A stretch of 64,000 bases of DNA from UBA6059 sp040222235. GTDB taxonomy: Bacteria; Bacteroidota; Bacteroidia; Cytophagales; Cyclobacteriaceae. Shown here piece after piece: positions 53,325 to 61,461 of this stretch (position 1 is the stretch's first letter; every line of letters begins with the position of its first letter). Location: assembly GCA_040222235.1 (NCBI GenBank), contig JAVKDO010000086.1, positions 37,516-101,515 on the forward strand. The letters run 5' to 3'. The notes under the pieces are model-generated. The model worked only from the letters and a program-made list of their open reading frames with translations. It did not search any database and was not told the origin of the DNA. Made by a program: the position numbers and the translations under genes.

Positions 53325-54263
53325 ATGAACGATAAAGATTATTTCTCCCACCTCTATGAAATAGCGAATCACCTCAACAAGGAGTTTTCGCTTCAATCTG
53401 CATTGCGTAAGTCACTGGAGAAGACGGTCGAAATCCTGGAAGTAGAAACTGGCTGGATATGGCTTACTGAGCAGGATAACAAATCAGTATATCTGGCTGC
53501 ATCGCACAATCTACCACCGGCCTTAAGCGATTTTCCAGAGCGACTTTCAGGATGGTGCTATTGCATCAAGCAATACTTGTCAGACGATATAGACGAGGCG
53601 GTGAACATCAGTGAGATCGCATGCTCTCGGCTGAAGGATATACGCACGGGTACTAAAGAGCTAAAGTTTCATGCCACTATCCCTATTACCATCAATGGAG
53701 AGAAAGTAGGTATCATGAACCTGCTCAGCAAGGAGTCACGACACCTTGATGACAGGGCACTGGCGATTCTCAATACCATCAGTGAATTGGTGGGTACGGC
53801 CATTCAACGTACCCAGCTTCAGCAAACGGGCATGTATGACAGCAGTAAATCAGATTCAAAACTGCTAGAGGTGCTGGAGAGAGTTTTTAAACCGCAGTTG
53901 GCATCCATCATCTCCGACATTGAGGACTCGAAAGTCAAGGATAAAAAAATCACCGAGGCACTGGCCAAGGTTATGGGTCTTAAACAGCAACTGTCATTGA
54001 TTAGCAAGGAAGCAGCCGAGCACGAGCTGTCCTCAAAAACCCAAAAAGAATTTCAATACCCCAACGCTCCATTGACAAAACGTGAAGAGGAAGTATTGCG
54101 ACTATTAAGGAAAGGACTGACCAACGGCCAAATAGGCAGCCAACTGTTCATAGCCGAGCGTACAGTCAAGTTTCACGTTACGGCCATTCTCTCCAAGCTC
54201 AATGCCGAGACGCGCACGGAAGCTGTAGATGTCGCATTGAAAAGAGGTTTACTCGGCCTCTGA
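53325..54263 (+). CDS. GAF-LuxR type transcriptional regulator
   Basis: 312 aa. A GAF-like sensor domain covers about residues 10-165 (LRKSLEKTVEILEVETGWIW, FHATIPITINGEKVGIMNLL), followed by a helical linker and a C-terminal LuxR HTH (LTKREEEVLRLLRKGLTNGQ, then AERTVKFHVTAILSKLNAET). The ligand is unknown; several Cys (WCYCIKQY, SEIACSRL) could carry a redox or metal signal. It lies just upstream of a group of VOC genes on the same strand, which it may control, but that is inference. Confidence 0.85.
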   Translation: MNDKDYFSHLYEIANHLNKEFSLQSALRKSLEKTVEILEVETGWIWLTEQDNKSVYLAASHNLPPALSDFPERLSGWCYCIKQYLSDDIDEAVNISEIACSRLKDIRTGTKELKFHATIPITINGEKVGIMNLLSKESRHLDDRALAILNTISELVGTAIQRTQLQQTGMYDSSKSDSKLLEVLERVFKPQLASIISDIEDSKVKDKKITEALAKVMGLKQQLSLISKEAAEHELSSKTQKEFQYPNAPLTKREEEVLRLLRKGLTNGQIGSQLFIAERTVKFHVTAILSKLNAETRTEAVDVALKRGLLGL

Positions 54264-54376
54264 ATTAGCACCATAGTTTGCTACCTGTACTTTAGTACAG
54301 TAGCGTTTCTGTACGAAGGTCCGTTTTCTCAGTCATACGCTCATATGATCTTTGCTGCGAACAAAAACAGAAAAAT

Positions 54377-54798
54377 ATGAAGACACAGCGTATGTACCTG
54401 GAGCATTTTAATATCACAGTGAATGACCTCAAGAAGCTATTCGCTTTTTTCAGACAGCCTTCCCACACTTCAAGATACGAGGTGGTGGCAATGACATGAG
54501 AGAGTGGGTACACCTCGGAGATGATACTACCTATATCTCGATCAATCAGGCGGTCCAAAATGACAGCAAAACGCATAACAACTATGATGCCATCGGGGTA
54601 AATCATATGGGTTTTGTAGTGGAGGATGTAGCCGAGATCGCCAACAATCTATTAAGCAATGGATACAAGCGTGATTACCCAAAACAAGAGGAACGAACCA
54701 GAATCCGAGACTATTTCGTCGATGCGGATGGCAATCAATACGAATTTGTCCAATACCTCAGCGAGGCACCACAGGAAAGGAATAGCTACAGCAACTGA
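54377..54798 (+). pseudogene. VOC-family gene with one frameshift
   Basis: Starts MKTQRMYLEHFNITVNDL and then meets a stop at 54497. The rest continues in another frame as EAIRFFQTAFPHFKIRGGG, MREWVHLGDDTTYISINQ, NHMGFVVEDVAEIANNLL and YFVDADGNQYEFVQYL, ending at 54798. Restoring one C in GACCT near 54424 gives the usual VNDPQEAIRFF. Otherwise a complete ~140-aa VOC protein. True decay and sequencing error cannot be told apart here. Confidence 0.8.
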
Positions 54799-54880
54799 GC
54801 CCCTTTGGGCATTAATCAGCCAATGACTGATAGCCAGTCATACTCAAGAACAATTCATATCAATTTCAACCACTAAAAAT

Positions 54881-55258
54881 ATGGAATTTAGAAGTGCAAG
54901 ACACACCGATAACCTGCCCTCAATAGTTAATTTTTACACCACCATCCTGGGACTGGAGTTACTCTTCTCCTTTGAAAATCACAATAGCTATAGTGGTGCC
55001 TTCCTGGGTAAGCCGGATCACAACTGGCATCTTGAGTTTACCTCCTCTAGTACTAAGGCCGGCCATACTTCTGATCCTGAAGACCTACTCGTCTTCTATC
55101 CCACTCAAAAGGAAGAATACGATGCTATTATTCAAAGCATTGAGAAGAACAGCATTGAAAGAATAGCTCCGAAAAACGCATACTGGATCGAAAATGGGGT
55201 GATGATTCTAGACCCAGATGGGTTTGGGATCATTGTCAGCCATCTCAAGATAACGTAG
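54881..55258 (+). CDS. VOC-superfamily protein (YycE-like)
   Basis: 125 aa. FRSARHTDNLPSIVNFYTTI opens the first module; HLEFTSSSTKAGHTSDPEDL and MILDPDGFGIIVSH complete the fold and match the YycE-like group. Intact. Second gene of the VOC group at 54.4-56.3 kb, all on the + strand. Confidence 0.8.
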   Translation: MEFRSARHTDNLPSIVNFYTTILGLELLFSFENHNSYSGAFLGKPDHNWHLEFTSSSTKAGHTSDPEDLLVFYPTQKEEYDAIIQSIEKNSIERIAPKNAYWIENGVMILDPDGFGIIVSHLKIT

Positions 55259-55426
55259 GCGTGGTACAGCTAGCTGGTGGATTAATGCTACGCTGAGCTT
55301 TAACTCTGATCAAAAGGTCGGGTAAGAGCAATACCCTTCTTCTACACAACATCATCGACTTTAGTCAGCTTGTTCCTACCTACCAAAATCGATATCTTAG
55401 TTTGCTCAACCAACACAACAATTGTC

Positions 55427-55867
55427 ATGGATTTGTCAGAGTTTCCTATGCCAAAAGAGGGCTTTGTAGTTACCCAGTTTTTAACAGTCAGGGATGCTAT
55501 CGCTTCTGCAAAGTACTACGCACATATATTTGGGGGTAAGGTACTCCACGAGGGACACCCTTCTTTCGTGAAGCTGGCCAACACATGGCTAATCCTTAAT
55601 GAGGGAGGTGGCCCAACTATAGATAAACCTGGCTACTACCTGGAAGCGCCTACACCTGACGATAAGACCTTCCGCAGCTTTCTTAACATCCGCGTAGCGG
55701 ACATACAGGAATGCTATAGCGACTGGCAAGCCAGGGGAGCTGAGTTCCTAACGCCTCCACAGGACATGGGAGCTGAATGGCGTACTTACGTCAAAGATCC
55801 CGATGGTTATATCATCGAAGTAGGCCAGGCTAAGGCTGATATTCCTGCATCATTATCCAATAACTAG
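55427..55867 (+). CDS. VOC-superfamily protein (glyoxalase-like)
   Basis: 146 aa from the ATG at 55427; the frame opens earlier without homology. VVTQFLTVRDAIASAKYYAH, IFGGKVLHEG, FLNIRVADIQECYSDWQARG and YVKDPDGYIIEVGQ form two VOC modules with the terminal Glu metal ligand kept. Intact. Substrate unknown. Confidence 0.82.
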   Translation: MDLSEFPMPKEGFVVTQFLTVRDAIASAKYYAHIFGGKVLHEGHPSFVKLANTWLILNEGGGPTIDKPGYYLEAPTPDDKTFRSFLNIRVADIQECYSDWQARGAEFLTPPQDMGAEWRTYVKDPDGYIIEVGQAKADIPASLSNN

Positions 55868-55920
55868 AAACGCAGCACCAGCCAAATACACCAAAAAGCA
55901 CTCTGGAAATTTCAAAACCT

Positions 55921-56283
55921 ATGCTAACTGACATTCATCCCAAACTACCCATGCGTGACAAAAATGTTACGAGAGACTTTTATATAAAAAAAACTGGGCT
56001 TTAAAGCATTCGGAAGTGGTGACTTTGATGGCTATTTGATGCTAGAAAAAGACCAAATTCAAATTCAAATTCACTTCTTTGAGTTATGGGGCTTGATCCC
56101 AAGGAGAATTATGGACAAGTCTATATTAGAACAGACAACATTGATGCCGTTTACCAAACACTGTTAGATAATCAAACGAGCATCCATCCCAATGGGAAAT
56201 TGGCTATCAAACCTTGGGGACAAAAGGAATTTTCTCTGCTCGACCCGGACACCAACCTATTGACATTCGGACAGAGTCTTTGA
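55921..56283 (+). pseudogene. VOC-family gene with two compensating frameshifts
   Basis: From the ATG at 55921, MLTDIHPKLPMRDKNVTRDF reaches a run of eight A (55986-55993), where one A too many leads to a stop. The protein continues in another frame as LGFKAFGSGDFDGYLMLEKD and IHFFE. A missing base near 56084 then returns it to the first frame (GLDPKENYGQVYIRTDNID..). Corrected, it is a ~120-aa VOC protein. The A run is a natural slippage site. Confidence 0.8.
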
Positions 56284-56317
56284 GGTAATTAAGAAGATAT
56301 TAACAATCCCTCCTCTA

Positions 56318-56338
56318 TCCTGAGATTACAACTCAGGA
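56318..56338. repeat. REP family 2, solitary degenerate copy
   Basis: TCCTGAG arms with CTCAGGA and a 7-base centre. It matches the RAYT 2 hairpins at 32905 and 33601 apart from the centre, 23 kb from that gene. Confidence 0.75.
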
Positions 56339-56376
56339 TTCTAATTACAATCGTTTAACAATAGTGCAACGATCAA

Positions 56377-56409
56377 AAAAGCCCTTTTCTACTCGAGAGA
56401 AGGGCTTTT
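56377..56409. terminator. Terminator hairpin, left copy
   Basis: A 14-bp stem with one G-T pair (AAAAGCCCTTTTCT with AGAGAAGGGCTTTT). It is the duplicate of the terminator at 57429-57461 and lies just below the gene remnant at 56433. Confidence 0.8.
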
Positions 56410-56432
56410 GAGTTATTGGCCTTATTGTGTTC

Positions 56433-56585
56433 TTATAGCACGATACCGAAGGTGAGTGAATTCAGCTTTTGGCCTCTGTTTTCTGCAAAGATGGTATTGA
56501 GATCATACTTCACGAAGAAGTCAAAGTCTCTGAATCCCACCTTACCAGTGACTCCATAGCGGAAGTTGTTGAGGTAGTAGGAGTT
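56433..56585 (-). pseudogene. 3'-end remnant of an outer membrane protein gene
   Basis: Encodes about 49 residues in frame on the minus strand (FRYGVTGKVGFRDFDFFVKY to the stop after FGIVL), nearly the same as the C-terminus of the gene at 57487. No 5' part exists: similarity stops abruptly at about 56585 where the toxin module begins. With the terminator it forms a ~210-bp diverged duplication of 57425-57638. Confidence 0.85.
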
Positions 56586-56655
56586 TTACATTACTCAAAC
56601 AATAGCGATGAGCAACAACTACTATTGCAATTCGGAAATGTTTACCTTTGTGATT

Positions 56656-56814
56656 ATGACCAAAGAATCGAAAGCGCATTACCTAAACGAAATCAAAATC
56701 CGAATATCAAAAGAAATGCCTAAGGTTATCGCAGAAGTTAAGGTCTACGAAAATAAGCTTCGAAGCGGCCAGCTAAATCAAAGCCCTAAAATTGCGCCCC
56801 AGTTTAGTGAATGA
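56656..56814 (+). CDS. Putative antitoxin partner of the zeta-like toxin
   Basis: 52 aa from the ATG at 56656; ATGs at 56638 and 56608 are alternatives. TKESKAHYLNEIKIRISKEM is helical and charged; no DNA-binding motif is seen. Its stop overlaps the start of the zeta-like gene, typical of toxin-antitoxin pairs where the small protein comes first. Assignment rests on position and size. Confidence 0.65.
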   Translation: MTKESKAHYLNEIKIRISKEMPKVIAEVKVYENKLRSGQLNQSPKIAPQFSE

Positions 56815-57400
56815 ACCAATTCTAACTGTCGTAGCAGGCTGCAATGGATCAGGAAAATCATCATTCTCTGCTGCTCTAACTCCCGATGACTCCCTAGCCT
56901 TCGATTATGACAAAGAATATCTAAACATTTACCAAAATGAATTCGATTCAGATATTAGAGAAATTGTCACTCACAATAAGACTAGGCAATTGCTAGAAGA
57001 TAGGGGTGGAGAATCAATATTTACGAGATCACACTTCACTTACGAAACCAACTTCAATTCGACACCTCTATTCTGGCCTGATAAATTCAAACAGGCTAAT
57101 TTCAAATTAAGGCTATTTTATTTTTGTCTCAACTCAATAGAGGAAGCAAAAAGAAGAGTGCAAATCAGAGTTGAAAATGGAGGTCATTTTGTACCGGAAT
57201 ATGAAATTGAATCTCGCTACAAACTAGGCTATGAAAATTTAAACAATCACTGGACCTATTTTGATGAAGTTTATCTATTTGAAACCAGTGCTTACAAAAA
57301 AGAGCCGCATCTTATTCTGACAGTTATTAATGACAAAATCGTGATAGAAGATAAAATACCTGACTATTTGGATTCATGGATCCCTACTATCTTAAGGTAA
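56807..57400 (+). CDS. Zeta-toxin-like P-loop kinase
   Basis: 197 aa from a GTG at 56807 (TTG at 56792 possible). Walker A is VVAGCNGSGKSSFSAALT; ESIFTRSHFTYETNF is the substrate-binding Glu-Thr region and LFYFCLNSIEEAKRRVQIRV gives the lid with the key Arg of the zeta/PezT family. Zeta toxins phosphorylate UDP-N-acetylglucosamine and block wall synthesis; shorter chromosomal relatives like this are often annotated as zeta without proof. The start overlaps the small upstream gene by 8 bp. Confidence 0.82.
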   Translation: MNEPILTVVAGCNGSGKSSFSAALTPDDSLAFDYDKEYLNIYQNEFDSDIREIVTHNKTRQLLEDRGGESIFTRSHFTYETNFNSTPLFWPDKFKQANFKLRLFYFCLNSIEEAKRRVQIRVENGGHFVPEYEIESRYKLGYENLNNHWTYFDEVYLFETSAYKKEPHLILTVINDKIVIEDKIPDYLDSWIPTILR

Positions 57401-57428
57401 GGTGCATAACATGTAAAATTAAGCATCA

Positions 57429-57461
57429 AAAAGCCCTTCTCTACTCCAGAGAAGGGCTTTT
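57429..57461. terminator. Bidirectional terminator, right copy
   Basis: A 14-bp stem AAAAGCCCTTCTCT/AGAGAAGGGCTTTT with a 5-base loop, T-rich on both sides. It serves the zeta-like gene (+) and the outer membrane protein gene (-). Confidence 0.88.
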
Positions 57462-57486
57462 CAGTTTTTGACCTTGTTGTTATTCC

Positions 57487-58566
57487 TTACAGCACGATAC
57501 CAAATGTAAGGGCATTGAGTTTGGGTCCTCTGTTTTCTGCAAAGACGGTATTGAGATCATACTTCACGAAGAAGTCAAAGTCTCTGAAGCCTACTTTTCC
57601 AGTGACACCATAGCGGAAGTTGTTGAGGTAGTAAGAGTCATTGTCCCTGTCCTTACGGGTGTTGTTATCCTCCTCATACTTGATCTTGGTGTGACTACCC
57701 AGGCGATAGCCGGCGTACACACCCGCTCCGATGCGGAAGCCGCTGCGGTTGAGTCGGGTCACTTTTACGGTAGTGCCATCAGCTTTGGTATAAGACTTTT
57801 TGTGGTAACCAAAGTCGAGCATCGGCACAAAGCTGGCATTGATAAAAGTGGCCGTAAGCTTGCTCTTGATCGAGCTCACATCTCTGATTTCCGGTAGGAA
57901 CTCTACTCTGTCTGGCCCTTTCACCATACGCGTCTCATCATCCTCAAACTTCCAGTTGTACCAGCTGAGATCAGCACCCCAGTACAAGAAGAGTTTCCCG
58001 CCGAGAGACGTCTTGTTGATCTGGCCGACGGAGATGTACCAAGAGCCCCAAGGACGTACGGAATAAGGGGCATTGCTCTCGCTCGGGAAGCCACCATCCT
58101 CCATCCAGTTGTTGGTGCCGAGCTCCACCTGACCATCGCTATCTGTGCCGAGCGTACGACGACCATCATAGCGCTCCCAGTGGTCGGCATCCTCGATACC
58201 ATCGCCCTGTACGACCACTTTGTAGTTCTCGCTCACCACCACGGTCTTCTGCTCTCGTACCTCGACTTCCGTATTACGTACCGTGTCTTTTTCATAGCCT
58301 CGACCGTCATCTTCGATACGGATGTATTCCACTCCACCAGCAGCAGAGTCTATGGATGTGTTTAGATCCGAGATCATCTGATTGAGGTCATATTCGCTGA
58401 GGGCCTTGAGCTCCTCCGCATTTTCCGTCTGTATGATGATCTGTGTCTTACCTACCCGCACGATCACCGTGTCGGCCTTCTCGCCTGACGGGACTCCCGT
58501 GGCACCAGCCATTGACCATGACAGGGCAAGGGCAAGCATCGTTGTTGTTAGTAGTTGCTTTTTCAT
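57487..58566 (-). CDS. Outer membrane beta-barrel protein
   Basis: 359 aa from the ATG at 58566, which starts the signal peptide KKQLLTTTMLALALSWSMAG. Residues to about 150 form a charged periplasmic part with a coiled segment; the rest is beta-barrel (PWGSWYISVGQINKTSLGGK, FLYWGADLSWYNWKFED, GAGVYAGYRLGSHTKIKYEE) ending LTFGIVL. Downstream of the sigma/anti-sigma pair on the same strand, and perhaps one of its targets. Its 3' end and terminator have a diverged duplicate at 56374-56585. Confidence 0.78.
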   Translation of the reverse strand: MKKQLLTTTMLALALSWSMAGATGVPSGEKADTVIVRVGKTQIIIQTENAEELKALSEYDLNQMISDLNTSIDSAAGGVEYIRIEDDGRGYEKDTVRNTEVEVREQKTVVVSENYKVVVQGDGIEDADHWERYDGRRTLGTDSDGQVELGTNNWMEDGGFPSESNAPYSVRPWGSWYISVGQINKTSLGGKLFLYWGADLSWYNWKFEDDETRMVKGPDRVEFLPEIRDVSSIKSKLTATFINASFVPMLDFGYHKKSYTKADGTTVKVTRLNRSGFRIGAGVYAGYRLGSHTKIKYEEDNNTRKDRDNDSYYLNNFRYGVTGKVGFRDFDFFVKYDLNTVFAENRGPKLNALTFGIVL

Positions 58567-58697
58567 TGTCCTTTTTATTTTAAGTTTTGATTGCGAGTTA
58601 AATTCAACCAATTCACATGAGCTGCCAGTCGCGGTTTTTTTAATAATTGCCTCATGCCTGTCCGCCGAATACTTCGGCAGGCGGGGGCTCCATGTAT

Positions 58698-59549
58698 TTA
58701 GTTTTCAACCTTTTTCGTTTTGAGAGGGATGTCCAAATTGAACAGGTCCTCTTTTGCCTTTTTGAATTCTGCAAACAGCGATCCGTTTCCCGCATTTTGC
58801 AAAATGGACTTGAGCGAATTATCACCCTCCGAAGAGAGAGTATCCACGTCATCGCGGATATCCTGCATGGCGATCAGGCTCTGATCCGCACTCGACGACT
58901 TATAGATGATCGTCACCGGGAGTCGCTTCTTCTTTGGTGCCTCCTCAGCAGCAGGTTCGTTGGCTGCTATAGCCACCTCAGTCGACAGCTCTACGCTGAG
59001 CGCTTCAGTGCTTTCTATATTTTCAGCCACCCCAGTCTGACTCACCTCTGGCTCCTTTTCATTATTATCCGCTACCGCAATGGTGCTAGCAACCTCAGCG
59101 ATATCAGTTACATTAGATACTGCAGGCGTCACATCACTTGGTGCTGGCTGCTCTTCTGAAGTTTCTTCATTTGCCGCTAGGGTGACCAGGGTCTGAGGTA
59201 CTCTCATCTCGATTGGCTCAGTTGTCTCCCCCACTTCCCTATCGGGAATAATTGCTGGACTGTCAGCAGACTCAGCTACAGGATCGGTGGTCGTCGCTAT
59301 CGGATCAGTTGCTATTTCCGGTAGGTCAGCCGTCATAGGCTGCCTGTCACCAGCAGGCCAACTGAGGTAAGTGACCGTGCTCACGGCCAGCAAGAGTACG
59401 GCGGCAGCTACCCTCCACCAGATCAGCACTGGCTTCTTATGCTTTTGCGCTAGCAGCTGGTCAAAGCTGGCCTTGGCCTTATCGCTCGGCTCCTGCTGGA
59501 CTGCTCCTAGCTTCTCTTCAAATAATCGGTCGAGTTGATGCTTGTTCAT
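58698..59549 (-). CDS. Membrane-anchored anti-sigma-like protein
   Basis: 283 aa. The cytoplasmic N-terminus is MNKHQLDRLFEEKLGAVQQE, a pattern common in proteins paired with ECF sigma genes in Bacteroidota, followed by one membrane segment (WWRVAAAVLLLAVSTVTYL) and a low-complexity Glu/Thr/Val-rich periplasmic region. It overlaps the sigma gene by 4 bp. I infer it restrains that sigma factor; no defined anti-sigma domain is certain. Confidence 0.75.
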   Translation of the reverse strand: MNKHQLDRLFEEKLGAVQQEPSDKAKASFDQLLAQKHKKPVLIWWRVAAAVLLLAVSTVTYLSWPAGDRQPMTADLPEIATDPIATTTDPVAESADSPAIIPDREVGETTEPIEMRVPQTLVTLAANEETSEEQPAPSDVTPAVSNVTDIAEVASTIAVADNNEKEPEVSQTGVAENIESTEALSVELSTEVAIAANEPAAEEAPKKKRLPVTIIYKSSSADQSLIAMQDIRDDVDTLSSEGDNSLKSILQNAGNGSLFAEFKKAKEDLFNLDIPLKTKKVEN

Positions 59550-60124
59550 GACCTTGATAGTTTATTGTTTACGTCGGTTTCGAGGGCGATCAGCTGCTTT
59601 TGCAGCACTGCCCGTGCTCTACTGAGCTGAGACTTAGAGGTATTGACATTGATGCCAAGATGCTCAGCGATCTCGGCATGACTAAAGCCTTCGATGGCAT
59701 ACATGTTGAAGACCGTGCGGTAACCCATCGGTAGCTCCTGCACCATCCTCATGAGGTCTTCTGCCTCAAGGTGATCGGAGAGCTGGCCATAGTTGGGATC
59801 GCGATCAGCCTTTTCAAGATCGACCTCCAGGTACATATTCTTGTTTTTGCGGAGGTACATGAGCGACTCATTGACCATGATCCGGCGGATCCAGCCTTCG
59901 AAGCTGCCTTCACTTTTGAATTGGTCTATTTTGTCAAAAACCTTCATAAAACTCGTAATCATCACTTCCTCTGACTCATCTCTGTCCTTGATATACCTCA
60001 GCACAACCCCTAGCATTTTGCCAGAGTACTTGTCGAAAAGTGCTTTTTGGGCTCTTGCCTTGTTTTGGCGACAGCCCTTTATCAGCTCTTCTTCCGAAGT
60101 GGAGGTGTACAAGTTCAGCGTCAT
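59546..60124 (-). CDS. ECF-type RNA polymerase sigma factor
   Basis: 192 aa. Region 2 has KALFDKYSGKMLGVVLRYIK, DESEEVMITSFMKVFDKID and FEGWIRRIMVNESLMYLR; region 4 has LPMGYRTVFNMYAIEGFSHAEI followed by AEHLGINVNTSKSQLSRA. It directs RNA polymerase to specific promoters in response to an envelope signal. A copy of the decamer in reverse orientation lies 49 bp upstream at 60173-60182. Confidence 0.92.
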   Translation of the reverse strand: MTLNLYTSTSEEELIKGCRQNKARAQKALFDKYSGKMLGVVLRYIKDRDESEEVMITSFMKVFDKIDQFKSEGSFEGWIRRIMVNESLMYLRKNKNMYLEVDLEKADRDPNYGQLSDHLEAEDLMRMVQELPMGYRTVFNMYAIEGFSHAEIAEHLGINVNTSKSQLSRARAVLQKQLIALETDVNNKLSRS

Positions 60125-60259
60125 TGGTCAGTGTTCGCAGGGTAGATGCAGGGTTGCTCGGGGGGGTTGCATCCTACCGGAAAAAATTATCGAAGTGGTG
60201 CGGGTCGTCCAGCGCATGGGCTGAAGCTAAGCATTTTGAGGAAAATGGTGTGGATCTAT

Positions 60260-60342
60260 AGTGGTCGGACGAGTGTTCTAACCACCTTATCTTATCACAT
60301 GCTCTTGATCTTTAAAAACTTCATGCTATACTCGTCCACTGG
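60260..60342. repeat. REP family 1 element a (degenerate)
   Basis: The left arm AGTGGTCGGACGAGT is perfect; the right arm ACTCGTCCACT lacks four bases. The internal loop differs from the other copies. Confidence 0.85.
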
Positions 60343-60355
60343 CCTGAGAATATCC

Positions 60356-60464
60356 GCTCAAGAGTCTTTCTAACAGAACAAACGCTCCATGTCCAAATCC
60401 CTTGCATATGTTTTCATCATAGGACAGGACAGAGTGGTCGGACGAGTGTTGTATTTGAGAACAG
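60356..60464. repeat. 109-bp perfect direct repeat, left copy
   Basis: Identical base for base to 61462-61570. Includes the left part of REP element b and about 77 bp before it. The pair brackets the RAYT 1 gene. Confidence 0.9.
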
Positions 60465-60513
60465 CTTGGCATATGCCCTGGTGCATAGTTCGCAGTAAAC
60501 TCGTCCGACCACT
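60433..60513. repeat. REP family 1 element b
   Basis: 81 bp: perfect 15-bp inverted ends AGTGGTCGGACGAGT/ACTCGTCCGACCACT around a 51-base middle beginning GTTGTATTTGAGAACAG. Confidence 0.92.
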
Positions 60514-60683
60514 TGGAAGTAGCTGAGCAGAATCACTGAGGGTTGGACTAGTTTTATTCTACCGATTTGTCTCCAAAACGCATCCAACCACTGAGTAAGA
60601 GTATCACTTCAAAAGCCTTTCTAGCAAAAGAAACGCTCCATGGTTAAATCACTTTTATACGTTTTCATCATAGGAAGGGACCG

Positions 60684-60764
60684 AGTGGTCGGACGAGTGT
60701 TGTATTTGAGAACAGCTCATCATAAGCCCTAATGCATAATTCGTACTATACTCGTCCGACCACT
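60684..60764. repeat. REP family 1 element c
   Basis: 81 bp with the same perfect 15-bp ends and the same middle start. It lies 25 bp before the RAYT 1 start codon. A diverged copy of the 109-bp repeat's left part precedes it (about 60608-60683). Confidence 0.92.
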
Positions 60765-60789
60765 AGCAGCATTTGACTAATTTTATTCT

Positions 60790-61350
60790 ATGGAACTCTC
60801 TCCAGAAGGAATATTTCATATTTACAACCGAGGAAATAATAAGCAACAGATATTCTTCAGTGAGGCCAACTATGCATTTTTTGCCAGCAAGCTCCGTAAG
60901 CATATCAGCGACAAGGTCGATATTCTTGCCTTTTGCTTAATGCCAAATCACTTTCATCTATTAATTCACACCACTGCTGAATTTGATCAAAGCGGCTTCA
61001 CAAAGGCTTATCGGATTCTGTTGAGTTCCTACACCAGAGCCATAAATGCTCAGCAAGGCAGGTCTGGTTCTCTTTTTCAACAGCACTCAAAGGCCAAGGA
61101 AATGGAGTCACATCTATCTGCGACAGTCTGCTTCAATTATATTCATTTTAATCCAGTCAAGACAGGATTAGTCAAGTCAATGAAAGACTGGAAGCACTCT
61201 TCTTTCAATGATTATTTGGGAGAGTCAAAGTATCCTCTAGTTAGGATAGATACGGCTCTCCATTTGCTTAACCTGCCATCTGATCCTAAGGAGTTTGAGC
61301 AAGCCTCAATGGAGATGTTACCTGATAACTATCGAAACATGATTTTTTAG
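60790..61350 (+). CDS. REP-associated tyrosine transposase (RAYT 1)
   Basis: 186 aa. GIFHIYNRGNNKQQIFF is the typical RAYT opening; the metal motif is CLMPNHFHLLIH (His54, His56) and the probable nucleophile is Tyr81 in RILLSSYTRAIN. CFNYIHFNPVKTGLVK and WKHSSFNDYLG complete the IS200/IS605-like fold. Unlike an IS it has no defined IS ends, but six palindromic elements of one family lie around it, two of them within 25 bp of the gene. Such proteins recognise and can process REP hairpins. It is distinct from RAYT 2 at 32986 in sequence and in its repeats. Confidence 0.92.
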   Translation: MELSPEGIFHIYNRGNNKQQIFFSEANYAFFASKLRKHISDKVDILAFCLMPNHFHLLIHTTAEFDQSGFTKAYRILLSSYTRAINAQQGRSGSLFQQHSKAKEMESHLSATVCFNYIHFNPVKTGLVKSMKDWKHSSFNDYLGESKYPLVRIDTALHLLNLPSDPKEFEQASMEMLPDNYRNMIF

Positions 61351-61365
61351 GGTGTTTGATGAATT

Positions 61366-61446
61366 AGTGGTCGGACGAGTATTATAATTGGGAATAGCTC
61401 GATAAAGGCTCTAGTGCATCATTCGTAGTATACTCGTCCGACCACT
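61366..61446. repeat. REP family 1 element d
   Basis: 81 bp with perfect 15-bp ends, 15 bp after the RAYT 1 stop. The loop is a diverged version of b, c and e. Confidence 0.92.
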
Positions 61447-61461
61447 GGAGTGAGAGTACCA

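Larger units (their letters stand above)
60125..60789. other. Repeat array before the RAYT 1 gene
   Basis: 665 bp without a gene, occupied by three ~81-bp palindromic elements and the left copy of a 109-bp perfect direct repeat. The sigma factor promoter should lie at its left end. Confidence 0.8.

Noticed and set aside
58652..58690. GC-rich hairpin between the outer membrane protein gene and the anti-sigma-like gene as a terminator
   Set aside because: The stem around CCGCCGAA-TAC-TTCGGC has no T-run in either direction; more likely another small palindromic repeat, too short to assign.
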